A stretch of 20,051 nucleotides of DNA. Source: a virus. Position 1 is the first letter of the stretch; each line of letters opens with the position of its first letter. Below are positions 5,850 to 12,148 of this stretch, in pieces. The notes beneath the pieces are model-generated. The model did no database searches. It had not been told where the DNA came from and saw nothing but the letters and a program-made list of their open reading frames with translations. A program made the position numbers and the translations under genes. The DNA lies in the IMG/VR virus record IMGVR_UViG_3300010375_000060, positions 1 through 20,051 of that record; one strand, written 5' to 3'.

Positions 5850-6365
5850 ATGGAAAAGACCGGTCGCCCTGACGGTGGGCAGGACTCGGAGTCGCGCTCG
5901 TACAAGCGCCCCACCACCCGTTCTGCCGAGGCGGCTGACGAGATTGACCGTCTGCGCGCCCAGATCACGGAACTTCACGAGCGTCGTCGTGCCGCTCAGG
6001 CTGGCATTGCTGAACGTGACGCCCAGCTCGCGGAGGCGCTGGCCGTGCTAGACCCGGCGCACTGGCTTCCCGAGAAGATCGCTCAGGCGTTCCATGAAGC
6101 GTATGAGCGTCTCGCACCTCAGTTCGGATACGAGACTCGCGAGGCGTCCGCTGTGGCATGGGAGAACGTGCCTGCCCAGAACAAGGCGCTGATGACCGCC
6201 ACGGTTGCCGCTCTGCTCGCGTCGGGTGTGCTCGGTGCCCCCGCCGACCAGATACGCGCCGAAGTCTGGGACGAGGCTCGCGCGGCAACCCTGGATGACG
6301 TGATCAGCGCTGACGGTTACGCCGAACGCGCCAACCCCTACAGGGGGGAGGCGACAGGCGCGTAA
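5850..6365 (+). CDS. Hypothetical coiled-coil protein, 171 residues
   Basis: Residues about 28-65 (DEIDRLRAQITELHERRRAA, then IAERDAQLAEALAVL) form a likely coiled coil, followed by a helical domain with an Ala-rich core (KALMTATVAALLASGVLGAP). ATG 5850 was chosen because GCAAGAG lies 6 nt upstream. An in-frame TTG at 5757 would add 31 residues but would overlap the previous gene, and the added sequence does not look protein-like. The gene ends the left accessory cluster and is followed by the inverted repeat and integrase. Function unknown; similar charged coiled-coil proteins are frequent in actinophage accessory regions. Confidence 0.65.
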   Translation: MEKTGRPDGGQDSESRSYKRPTTRSAEAADEIDRLRAQITELHERRRAAQAGIAERDAQLAEALAVLDPAHWLPEKIAQAFHEAYERLAPQFGYETREASAVAWENVPAQNKALMTATVAALLASGVLGAPADQIRAEVWDEARAATLDDVISADGYAERANPYRGEATGA

Positions 6366-6391
6366 AGCGTCACTACATGCACCCATTGGGG

Positions 6392-6430
6392 TACATCCCT
6401 AACTAAGCACTCCCGTTAGTTAGGGATGTA
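6392..6430. repeat. 15-bp perfect inverted repeat upstream of the integrase
   Basis: TACATCCCTAACTAA (6392-6406) and TTAGTTAGGGATGTA (6416-6430) are exact reverse complements separated by GCACTCCCG. The position just before an integrase gene, the core-site-like layout (two inverted arms around a short spacer) and the lack of a T-run favour an attachment-site core or an operator over a terminator. The right arm could also serve as a -35 (TTAGTT, 17 nt, TACAAC at 6439-6444), which would make it an operator for integrase. Confidence 0.85.
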
Positions 6431-6439
6431 GCCACACCT

Positions 6440-6459
6440 ACAACTGAATAACAACTGAA
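6440..6459 (+). repeat. Two direct repeats one helical turn apart
   Basis: ACAACTGAA occurs at 6440-6448 and again at 6451-6459, an 11-bp period. The second copy runs into the integrase Shine-Dalgarno sequence GAAGGAG (6457-6463). A protein bound here would cover the ribosome-binding region; arm-type integrase sites are an alternative reading. Confidence 0.55.
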
Positions 6460-6468
6460 GGAGTCCAC

Positions 6469-7284
6469 ATGCCGTGGAACACAATCGATCCCGCTTACCT
6501 CAAATATCTCAAGGCGGCAACGAGATCACCGCGCACCATCGAACTGCGCACCTACCAAATCCGCAAACTCCGCAACGCACACCCCGGCCTCGAAGCGGAA
6601 GACATCACCGACGACATCCTCGTCGACTACATGGGAAACCCCGACTGGGCACCAAACACCAAAGGTGTCGTCCGCAGCTCGCTCACCGGCTACTTCGGGT
6701 TCGCGTTCCGCAAAGGATTCCTCCCCGACGACCCGACCAAAGACCTGCCAGCCGTTCGCGTGCCGCACGGTGTACCGAAGCCGGCCACCCTCGAGGCCGT
6801 CAACGCCGCACTAGACAAAGCCAGCCCCCGTGTCGAGCTGATGGTCATCATCGGAGTACGCATCGGTGCCAGGGCAATGGAAATCGCACAAGTCCACGTC
6901 CGCGACATCGAAGGGATACCGGGGCGATACTCGTTGCGCATCGTCGGCAAGGGATCCAAGACCCGCCTCGTGCCAATCTCCGACGAGACCGCCGATCTAC
7001 TGCGCGTCGACCGCGAAGGCAACGAACGAACCGGCTACATATTCCCCGGCCGCGACAACGGACACACCGCCCCCGCAACCGTCAGCCGCTACGTATCCAA
7101 GGTTCTGCCGCCCGGAGTGACGTGCCACAAGCTGCGGCACCGGTTCGCAACCCAAGTCATCAAGTCCGGTGGTGAACTGCTTGCCCTTCAGCGACTCATG
7201 GGACACGCCTCAGTCGCAACCACGCAAGGGTACGTAGGCATTGATGATGACCAGCTCCGCGACGCCGCAATGGGCGCGTGGTGA
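6469..7284 (+). CDS. int: Tyrosine recombinase (phage integrase)
   Basis: A 271-residue site-specific recombinase that would integrate and excise the phage genome. Residues 8-95 form the SAM-like core-binding domain (SPRTIELRTYQIRKL, VVRSSLTGYFGFAFRKGFL). The catalytic domain carries Arg135 (GARAMEI), a beta-hairpin Lys (161 or 164, GKGSKTR), H220-x-x-R223 (CHKLRH), His246 (MGH) and the nucleophile Tyr255 (TTQGYVG), so the active site looks complete. There is no N-terminal arm-binding domain, as in XerC/D-like enzymes. GAAGGAG lies 5 nt before the ATG. Unusually, its stop overlaps the start of a nuclease gene, placing integrase at the head of the recombination operon. Codons here favour C/A in third position. 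Confidence 0.93.
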   Translation: MPWNTIDPAYLKYLKAATRSPRTIELRTYQIRKLRNAHPGLEAEDITDDILVDYMGNPDWAPNTKGVVRSSLTGYFGFAFRKGFLPDDPTKDLPAVRVPHGVPKPATLEAVNAALDKASPRVELMVIIGVRIGARAMEIAQVHVRDIEGIPGRYSLRIVGKGSKTRLVPISDETADLLRVDREGNERTGYIFPGRDNGHTAPATVSRYVSKVLPPGVTCHKLRHRFATQVIKSGGELLALQRLMGHASVATTQGYVGIDDDQLRDAAMGAW

Positions 7285-7646
7285 CCCGCTCAAGATCGTC
7301 AGCGAGGGCAGCCGGAAGTAGTCACGAACGCAACATCGCTGACTACCTCGCGTTGCATGTTGACGACCGCATCGACCGTCGTGTCAAGACCGGTGCGAAG
7401 GATCGGGGCGACATCGGCGGGCTACGTGTCCTCGACAACCGCATCGTGATTGAAGCGAAGGACTACGGCGGCAGGATTCTCGCCGCCGAGTGGATCGCTG
7501 AGGCCGAGCTTGAGGCCGGCAACGACGACGCGACAGCGGGCATCGTCATCGCAAAACGTAAAGGCGTCACAGCACCCGGCAAACAGTGGGTGCTCATGGA
7601 CGTCGACACCCTCATCACCCTCATCACAGGACAGAGACCCGAATGA
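7278..7646 (+). CDS. Hjc-like PD-(D/E)xK nuclease (possible Holliday-junction resolvase)
   Basis: A 122-residue protein with the layout of small archaeal-type Holliday-junction resolvases: Glu17 in a helix (SHERNIADYL), Asp45 in RGDIGG, and E59-x-K61 in VIEAKDY, the core of a metal-dependent PD-(D/E)xK active site. A helix (AAEWIAEAELEA) and a final strand (GIVIAKRKG) complete the fold. Beside a YqaJ-type exonuclease it could resolve recombination intermediates or trim branched DNA before packaging. GTG 7278 and GTG 7281 are both possible starts; the second gives the usual 4-nt overlap with the integrase stop. The fold assignment is fairly secure, the exact substrate is inferred. Confidence 0.75.
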   Translation: MVTRSRSSARAAGSSHERNIADYLALHVDDRIDRRVKTGAKDRGDIGGLRVLDNRIVIEAKDYGGRILAAEWIAEAELEAGNDDATAGIVIAKRKGVTAPGKQWVLMDVDTLITLITGQRPE

Positions 7647-8323
7647 CCCTGACAATCCTCAACGACATAGAACAGGGATCCGCAGAATGGTACGAGGCAC
7701 GCCTCGGAATCGTCACCGCCAGCACCGTAGGTCGACTGATCACCGCGAAGACAATCACGCCTGCCTCGAACGTGGAATCGCGGTCTCTCGCCGCAACCCT
7801 GGTTGCCGAGCGACTCAACGGGTGGGCTGACGACAACTACGTCTCTTTCGACATGGCCCGCGGGCACGAAGTCGAACCCATCGCTCGAGCGTTGTACAGC
7901 GAGCATTACGCGCCAGTTGAAGAGGTCGCGTTCATGATCCGAAACGACGGCGGGTACGAGATCGGCTACAGCCCGGACGGTCTAGTCGGCATCGATGGGC
8001 TTATCGAAATCAAGTCGAGGAGACCCAAGGAGCATCTGTTCGCGATCCTGGCCGACGCAGTGCCCGACGAGAACATGTCGCAACTTCAATGCGGGTTGCT
8101 GGTATCGGGCCGTTCGTGGATCGATTACGTGTCGTACTGCGGCGGGATGCCGTTGTGGGTGAAGCGCGTGTACCCGGATGCGGACTGGTTCGCGGCGATC
8201 AAGAAGGCTGTCGAGTCGTTTGAGCGGGCCGCGACTCACATGATGTCCACCTACAGGATGGCGACCGCTGGGCTCCCCGCAACGGAGCGTGCCGTTGCGG
8301 TCCTCGAAGAGATGAGGTTCTGA
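7643..8323 (+). CDS. YqaJ/lambda-exonuclease-type recombinase nuclease
   Basis: A 226-residue member of the PD-(D/E)xK viral exonuclease group. QGSAEWYEARLGIVTAS (11-27) is the family's N-terminal signature, Asp112 lies in SPDGLVG, E122-x-K124 in IEIKSRR, and Gln147/Gln149 in QLQCG matches the usual Q-x-Q end of the active site. Such enzymes degrade the 5' strand of linear double-stranded DNA to prepare it for single-strand annealing. The next gene is therefore a natural place to look for the annealing partner. The ATG start overlaps the nuclease stop. Codon choice shifts inside the gene, from C/A-ending early to G/T-ending later. Confidence 0.9.
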   Translation: MTLTILNDIEQGSAEWYEARLGIVTASTVGRLITAKTITPASNVESRSLAATLVAERLNGWADDNYVSFDMARGHEVEPIARALYSEHYAPVEEVAFMIRNDGGYEIGYSPDGLVGIDGLIEIKSRRPKEHLFAILADAVPDENMSQLQCGLLVSGRSWIDYVSYCGGMPLWVKRVYPDADWFAAIKKAVESFERAATHMMSTYRMATAGLPATERAVAVLEEMRF

Positions 8324-8874
8324 TGGATCTGTCCCAAAGCATTGTTCCGAAGAGTGACCAACTCAACGCAGACGATCTGATCGCAGGCCCGGTGACTGTC
8401 ACGATCGAATCGGTAACGGCCGGCACAGACGAACAGCCGGTGAACGTGAACCTGGTTGAGTTCCCTGGCCGCGCGTACAGGCCGTCCAAGTCGATGCGTC
8501 GAGTGATGGTCGCGGCGTGGGGTCCGGAGACGTCAACGTATGGTCGGCGTCGGATGACGTTGTTCCGCAACCCGGATATCCAGTTCGGGGGGCGGGCCGT
8601 TGGTGGGATCGAGATCGCGGCCATGAGCGACATCGAGAAGCCGTTGACGATCGCGTTGACTCGCACGCGTGGAAGCCGGAAGGACTTCACGGTGAAACCC
8701 CTCGAGAGTGTGCCCGACGCAGCGGGTGAGTGGCTAGCGGCGATCGGTAAGGCGGCAACGATGGGACAGCTCGAGGCGGCTTGGAGGGGAGCTGCGTCAG
8801 ATGGGGTCGCTTCGGATCCGCGTGTGACGGCGGCGAAGGATGCGAAGAAGGCCCTGCTGGGCAAAGAAAACTGA
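8323..8874 (+). CDS. Unknown protein paired with the YqaJ exonuclease
   Basis: A 183-residue protein of no family I can name. Residues about 20-110 look like a beta-rich, possibly OB-like domain (GPVTVTIESVTAG, NVNLVEFPGRAYRPSKSMRR, KPLTIALTRTRGSRKDFTVK), followed by an Ala-rich helical tail ending AAKDAKKALLGKEN. The basic segment RPSKSMRRVMVAAWGPETS could contact nucleic acid. Its start touches the exonuclease stop, so the two are made together, and exonuclease-annealase pairs are common in phages. A role in annealing or as an exonuclease cofactor is therefore a fair guess, but no Erf, RecT or Redbeta signature is visible. It is the last gene before the non-coding origin-like region. Confidence 0.75.
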   Translation: MDLSQSIVPKSDQLNADDLIAGPVTVTIESVTAGTDEQPVNVNLVEFPGRAYRPSKSMRRVMVAAWGPETSTYGRRRMTLFRNPDIQFGGRAVGGIEIAAMSDIEKPLTIALTRTRGSRKDFTVKPLESVPDAAGEWLAAIGKAATMGQLEAAWRGAASDGVASDPRVTAAKDAKKALLGKEN

Positions 8875-8881
8875 CGCCAAT

Positions 8882-9003
8882 CCGTCCACAGGCACTTCGC
8901 CCTTTCACATGCCCGGGTGTCGGCGATGACTGACAGGCTTTTGCACTGAGTTGTCCACCGAAATGCGGACAGAATGCACTTTCGAATCACAGGGTTGTCC
9001 ACA
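8882..9003 (+). other. Cluster of DnaA-box-like sites (possible origin region)
   Basis: Three same-strand sites resemble the actinobacterial DnaA box TTGTCCACA: CCGTCCACA (8882-8890, two mismatches), TTGTCCACC (8951-8959, one) and TTGTCCACA (8995-9003, exact). They lie in the largest gene-free stretch of the window (8875-9116), just before the replication genes. Known DnaA boxes bind the host initiator; that the phage recruits it here is inference. Confidence 0.6.
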
Positions 9004-9023
9004 GGGCAGCTTGCCGAACGAAC

Positions 9024-9037
9024 GTTCCACGTGGAAC
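9024..9037. promoter_or_regulatory. parS-like palindrome (ParB-binding site candidate)
   Basis: GTTCCACGTGGAAC is a perfect 14-bp palindrome. It equals the chromosomal parS core GTTTCACGTGAAAC except for one symmetric T-to-C / A-to-G pair, a variation tolerated in actinobacterial parS sites. It lies 20 bp after the exact DnaA box. No ParA or ParB gene is seen in the window. A different protein recognising CACGTG is the alternative. Confidence 0.65.
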
Positions 9038-9050
9038 ATCAATACGAACG

Positions 9051-9085
9051 AAGCGGCCCAAAGGTGTTGGCGCACCGGGCCGCTT
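9051..9085 (+). terminator. Large GC-rich hairpin, probable terminator or origin structure
   Basis: AAGCGGCCC (9051-9059) pairs with GGGCCGCTT (9077-9085), and within it GGTG (9063-9066) pairs with CACC (9073-9076) around a 6-nt loop. This gives 13 pairs with a single 3-nt bulge. It ends the intergenic region 32 bp before the next start. The T-run is poor (TTCT), so rho-independent termination is only probable; a structured origin element is the alternative. Confidence 0.6.
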
Positions 9086-9116
9086 CTGATCCACCCACCT
9101 TGCAATGGAGGACTGA

Positions 9117-9308
9117 TTGTCGACCCTATCTGCCGCAGCCGATCATCTGCGAATGCTGCGCCTCGAACGCGACCCCAAGCAGGACGCCCTCTACGTTCGC
9201 CTCGCCTTCACCTACGGGATCCCGGTTGACGAGATCGCATCCATCTCCGATCTGCCTCTTCAGCGCGTGAGAGCGATCCTCGACCCGAATAGTTGTGCCC
9301 GTGGCTAG
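9117..9308 (+). CDS. Small helix-turn-helix-like protein (copy C)
   Basis: A 63-residue protein. After a charged helix (ADHLRMLRLERDPKQDAL) comes a probable helix-turn-helix at about residues 31-54 (FTYGIPVDEIASISDLPLQR), ending VRAIL. The layout follows the small HTH proteins at 2992 and 5007, though the turn Gly is replaced by Ser or Asp. A TTG start is well supported by GGAGG (9107-9111) 5 nt upstream. As the first gene after the origin-like region, it may bind that region or regulate the replication genes; this is inferred from position. It overlaps the initiator gene by 14 nt. Confidence 0.7.
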   Translation: MSTLSAAADHLRMLRLERDPKQDALYVRLAFTYGIPVDEIASISDLPLQRVRAILDPNSCARG

Positions 9309-10044
9309 GAAAAGGATGATCAGCCCCGAGCTCAGAACATCCGAGAAGGTTGCCCAATGGCCGCGCGAGGTCCGCTACTTCTGGGTGCTACTACTCGGCT
9401 ACCTGGACGACTACGGAAAGGGGAAAGACAACCCGCAGCTCATCAAGTCCGACTGCCTCCCCCTCGACGATGACGTGACCGCTTCGAAGGTGGACGAGTG
9501 GCTTTGGATCATCGCTGGGGCCGGCGTGATCGTCCGATACACGGCCGATGGCGTCAATTACATCGCCGCGGTGAACTGGAGAGAGCATCAGACGATCCAG
9601 CATCCTACCAACAGCAAAATCCCTGATCAGGAAGGGAATGAAATCCGCGTGAAAGGCTCACGAAAGATTCGTGAAAGCCTCACTCCTAGTTTAGTTAAGA
9701 GTAATTCAATAGAAGCGTCACGCGGGCGCGTGACGGACAGTGACTTTCTTGTCGCCTGGACGCACTGGCCGAAGAAGACAGACCGAACCAAATCGTTCGA
9801 ACGGTTCGCCGCCATCGCCAAGTCTCGAGGCCTCGAGACAATCACCGCAGAAGTGATCAAGTTCGGCGACGCATACGCACGAACGACCGAGAAGAAGTTC
9901 GTGCCGGCCCTTGCCGCTTGGCTAAACCGGGAACGATGGACAGACGAACTGCCCACGGCTGGCGGAGCAGCGCCGGCATACGTTCCAGAAGCCAAAGCTC
10001 CCGCAGGTAAGAAGTGGGCCGTCGATGTGATGGACGACTTCTGA
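9295..10044 (+). CDS. Replication initiator / replisome-organiser-like protein
   Basis: A 249-residue protein with two regions joined by a polar linker. Residues about 8-105 look like a winged-helix DNA-binding domain of phage replication proteins (PELRTSEKVAQWPREVRYFW, then LLLGYLDDYGKG and VIVRYTADGVNYIAAVNWRE). Residues 149-217 (SDFLVAWTHWPKKTDRTKSF, KFVPALAAWLNRERWTDE) are a C-terminal domain often seen in such proteins and thought to engage the helicase or its loader. The linker (about 106-148) is encoded by DNA with direct repeats, an AT-rich segment and an inverted repeat, as in phage lambda gene O, which contains its own origin. GTG 9295 or GTG 9301 may be the start. The downstream ATPase would be its helicase partner. 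Confidence 0.8.
   Translation: MPVARKRMISPELRTSEKVAQWPREVRYFWVLLLGYLDDYGKGKDNPQLIKSDCLPLDDDVTASKVDEWLWIIAGAGVIVRYTADGVNYIAAVNWREHQTIQHPTNSKIPDQEGNEIRVKGSRKIRESLTPSLVKSNSIEASRGRVTDSDFLVAWTHWPKKTDRTKSFERFAAIAKSRGLETITAEVIKFGDAYARTTEKKFVPALAAWLNRERWTDELPTAGGAAPAYVPEAKAPAGKKWAVDVMDDF
9649..9735. other. Candidate replication origin inside the initiator gene
   Basis: Two 13-mers, GTGAAAGGCTCAC (9649-9661) and GTGAAAGCCTCAC (9671-9683), differ at one base and are 22 bp apart, two helical turns. An unusually AT-rich stretch follows (about 9686-9712), then a perfect inverted repeat CGTCACGCG-GG-CGCGTGACG (9716-9735). Iterons beside an AT-rich unwinding segment are the standard form of an initiator-dependent origin. 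Confidence 0.6.
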
Positions 10045-10313
10045 TGCCCGCTATCGGCGCCTCGGTTGAAAAGTCCCTCGACGACAGCCTCCACAAGCTG
10101 CTGGCTGGGGAGATCGAACTATCCGACCTGACACCAGCCCTTCAAGGCTGGTACGTTGCCGGGTTTGTCAACGGGCAGCAGATCCTCCCCGAAGACGCTC
10201 ACCTCCGCTGGGAAGCCGACCTCTGGTACTTCGTCGCCAACAACCGTGGCAAGACCGCATCTGACTTCTACGCCGGCATCACAACAAGGCTCTGGGAGGA
10301 GGCAAGTGAGTGA
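10044..10313 (+). CDS. Small protein between initiator and helicase-like ATPase
   Basis: An 89-residue acidic, helical protein (SLDDSLHKLLAGEIELSDLT, ALQGWYVAGFVNGQQILPED) of no recognised family. Its start overlaps the initiator stop and its stop overlaps the ATPase start, so all three are translationally coupled. A helicase-loading or replisome adaptor role would fit the position but is inferred. There are several Trp residues (WYVAGF, LRWEADLWYF) and a conserved-looking end, ITTRLWEEASE. Confidence 0.72.
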   Translation: MPAIGASVEKSLDDSLHKLLAGEIELSDLTPALQGWYVAGFVNGQQILPEDAHLRWEADLWYFVANNRGKTASDFYAGITTRLWEEASE

Positions 10314-11184
10314 CGACTTCGAGAGCGCCGTCGAACAGCAGCGGTTCCGAACCGCTGTCTTCGAGGAAGCCAAGAACCGCGACAGAGAAGAGAGCGCAGC
10401 AAAGGTCGGAACGAAACTCGCCCCCAAACCGCTCGGAGAGATTCTGGCGGACGAGCCGACATGGGATTGGCTTGTCCCGGATCTGCTCGAGCGGAAAGAC
10501 CGACTCGTCGTAACCGGTGCTGAAGGTCTGGGCAAGTCACACTTCCTCCGCCAGATTGCGATCAGCATGTCTGCTGGTGTTCACCCGTTCAAGATCCGCG
10601 AGAAGGTCATCCCATCGAGGGTTCTGGTCATCGACGCAGAGAACACCGAACAGCAGTGGTCGCGTGGTGCACGGTACGTCACCCGACTCGCCGAGCAGCA
10701 CGGTTCGGTCAGTCCTCGCCGGATGGTGCAAGTGTCGGCGGGGGTTCGCATCGACTTGACGTTGCGGGCTGACGTCAACCAGGTCCGCGCGCTGATCACA
10801 AACATGCGACCCGACGTGCTGTACATCGGACCGTTGTACAAGCTGCTGCCGAAAGCGTTGAACACCGACGACGACGCAGCGCCCGTCATTGAAGCCCTCG
10901 ACAGCTTCCGAGAGCTCGGCGTGACGTTGCTGATGGAAGCGCACGCCGGCCACGCCCGCAACAGTGCTGGCGAACGTGACCTGCGCCCGCGTGGCGCATC
11001 AGCTCTGCTCGGCTGGCCCGAGTTCGGTCTCGGTCTGGCGCCAGTCGACGAATCGGATCTGTCGATGGTGCGGTTGGCGCAGTGGCGCAACGGGCGTGAG
11101 CAACGTGATTGGCCGAAACATCTTAGGCGTGGGCAGGTCGGTGAGCTTCCCTGGGAGCCGGCTTTCCCCGATTCGAATCTGTAA
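10306..11184 (+). CDS. RepA-like / AAA_25-type hexameric ATPase (probable replicative helicase)
   Basis: A 292-residue RecA-fold ATPase. Walker A is GAEGLGKS at residues 71-78. A strand VLVIDAEN (106-113) matches the conserved acidic strand of RepA/KaiC-like proteins. The Walker B strand is VLYIGPLYKLL (171-181), in which the usual Asp is Gly. EAHAGHARN (211-219) is the sensor region. An N-terminal helical segment (1-40) precedes WDWLVPDLLERKDRLVVTG, the usual lead-in of this family. It would unwind DNA or load the replisome at the phage origin with the upstream initiator. GTG 10306 was chosen: GGAGG lies 3 nt upstream and the codon overlaps the previous stop. Starting further upstream would overlap the small gene fully. 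Confidence 0.83.
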   Translation: MSDDFESAVEQQRFRTAVFEEAKNRDREESAAKVGTKLAPKPLGEILADEPTWDWLVPDLLERKDRLVVTGAEGLGKSHFLRQIAISMSAGVHPFKIREKVIPSRVLVIDAENTEQQWSRGARYVTRLAEQHGSVSPRRMVQVSAGVRIDLTLRADVNQVRALITNMRPDVLYIGPLYKLLPKALNTDDDAAPVIEALDSFRELGVTLLMEAHAGHARNSAGERDLRPRGASALLGWPEFGLGLAPVDESDLSMVRLAQWRNGREQRDWPKHLRRGQVGELPWEPAFPDSNL

Positions 11185-11213
11185 TACCCCTACCCGAAAA
11201 GGAATGAAAGCAA

Positions 11214-11519
11214 ATGGCAACGATCAACATTCAGAACGCGACCGTCCAGTTCGTGAACAACGGCAAGGGGTTCAAGGTACTTGAGGAGACCACATCTGGT
11301 GGCCGCACGTTCAAGCAGCAGTACACAGTGTGGGCTGAGCCGGGTCATGGGTATCAGGTCGGAGACACGGTGTCTGTTTCGGGTTTCCTGGGTGCGAAGG
11401 TTGGGAAGCCCTGGACGGGTAACGATGGTGTCGAGCGGGCTTCGGTGGAGTTGTCGGTGAACTCGCCGACGTTCACGAAGTCGCCTGCTTCGGTGAACGA
11501 GGCTGAGGTTCCGTTTTGA
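11214..11519 (+). CDS. SSB-like OB-fold protein
   Basis: A 101-residue beta-rich protein (MATINIQNATVQFVNNGKGF, TFKQQYTVWAEPGHGYQVGD, TVSVSGFLGAKVGK, RASVELSVNSPTF) with the strand pattern of a single OB fold. It ends in EAEVPF, close to the DDDIPF tail by which bacterial SSBs bind partner proteins. It is shorter than bacterial SSB (about 150-180 residues) and lacks the long Gly/Gln linker. Its place after the helicase-like ATPase fits single-strand protection during replication. AAAGGA (11198-11203) precedes the ATG by 10 nt. The fold is inferred from pattern, not a signature motif. Confidence 0.75.
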   Translation: MATINIQNATVQFVNNGKGFKVLEETTSGGRTFKQQYTVWAEPGHGYQVGDTVSVSGFLGAKVGKPWTGNDGVERASVELSVNSPTFTKSPASVNEAEVPF

Positions 11520-12148
11520 GCGCTGATCCTGAACTTATCGATCTCATCAACGAACTCACCCAACCCATCCGTGTCGACGTCTGGCAAGGCATGACGAAGC
11601 ACGTCAGAACCGACCCGCCGCTACTCGACCAACTCAAAGCTGCCGTGACATCGAACGTGGGCGGTGCGGGCGGCGGATCCAAGGCAGCCCGCGAACGAAC
11701 ACCGCTCGACGTCATCGCGTTCACGCTGCTCGAGCAGATCGACGGGCAAGTCAGGGCGTGGTTGAAGGATGCAGGCGAACCGTGGGCCGGCGACATCAGC
11801 CCGTTGCTGCGGGCGTGGTACGTGATGCACACCCGATATGAACGACCTAAATCTGATCGTCACTTCGGGATCGTCGCCAGGTGGGTGGCATCCATCCATG
11901 ACCTGATCGACCCACCCACCAGGCAGGAGATCACGTCACCGTGTCCGAACTGTGGGCAGACGTGGGTGACCCGAGGGCAGGGCAACGATGCTGAGTCGTT
12001 GCGTGCGCTGTGGGCGTTGTGGCGTGGCAATGCGGAAGACTCCGCAGCTCACTGTGAGGGTTGCGGGAAGACATGGAAGGGCGTGTCTCAGATGCGGTCT
12101 TTGCGTATCGCGATCGATGATGCTGAAAAACTTTCGGAACCCGCTTGA
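11516..12148 (+). CDS. Zinc-finger protein, conserved in actinophage replication regions
   Basis: A 210-residue protein. The first 130 residues are helical (LIDLINELTQPIRVDVWQGM, LEQIDGQVRAWLKDAGEP, PLLRAWYVMHTRYERPKSDR). The C-terminal 70 carry two cysteine pairs, CPNCG and CEGCG, about 40 residues apart, forming a split zinc ribbon, with a WALWRGN segment between. The last part (VSQMRSLRIAIDDAEKL) is a helix. Similar proteins occur in actinophages after SSB-like genes, but I know of no proven function; DNA binding is likely. The TTG start overlaps the previous stop. It is the last gene before the 12145 promoter and may be ended by the terminator at 12235. Confidence 0.75.
   Translation: MSADPELIDLINELTQPIRVDVWQGMTKHVRTDPPLLDQLKAAVTSNVGGAGGGSKAARERTPLDVIAFTLLEQIDGQVRAWLKDAGEPWAGDISPLLRAWYVMHTRYERPKSDRHFGIVARWVASIHDLIDPPTRQEITSPCPNCGQTWVTRGQGNDAESLRALWALWRGNAEDSAAHCEGCGKTWKGVSQMRSLRIAIDDAEKLSEPA

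Noticed and set aside
8881-9116. Small genes within the origin-like gap
   Set aside because: Only very short frames without ribosome-binding sites were seen; the open frames at 8951 and 8974 run in the wrong frame through the HTH gene.
11170-11179. Palindrome GATTCGAATC at the end of the ATPase gene
   Set aside because: Ten bases, within codons, with no partner site or promoter context.
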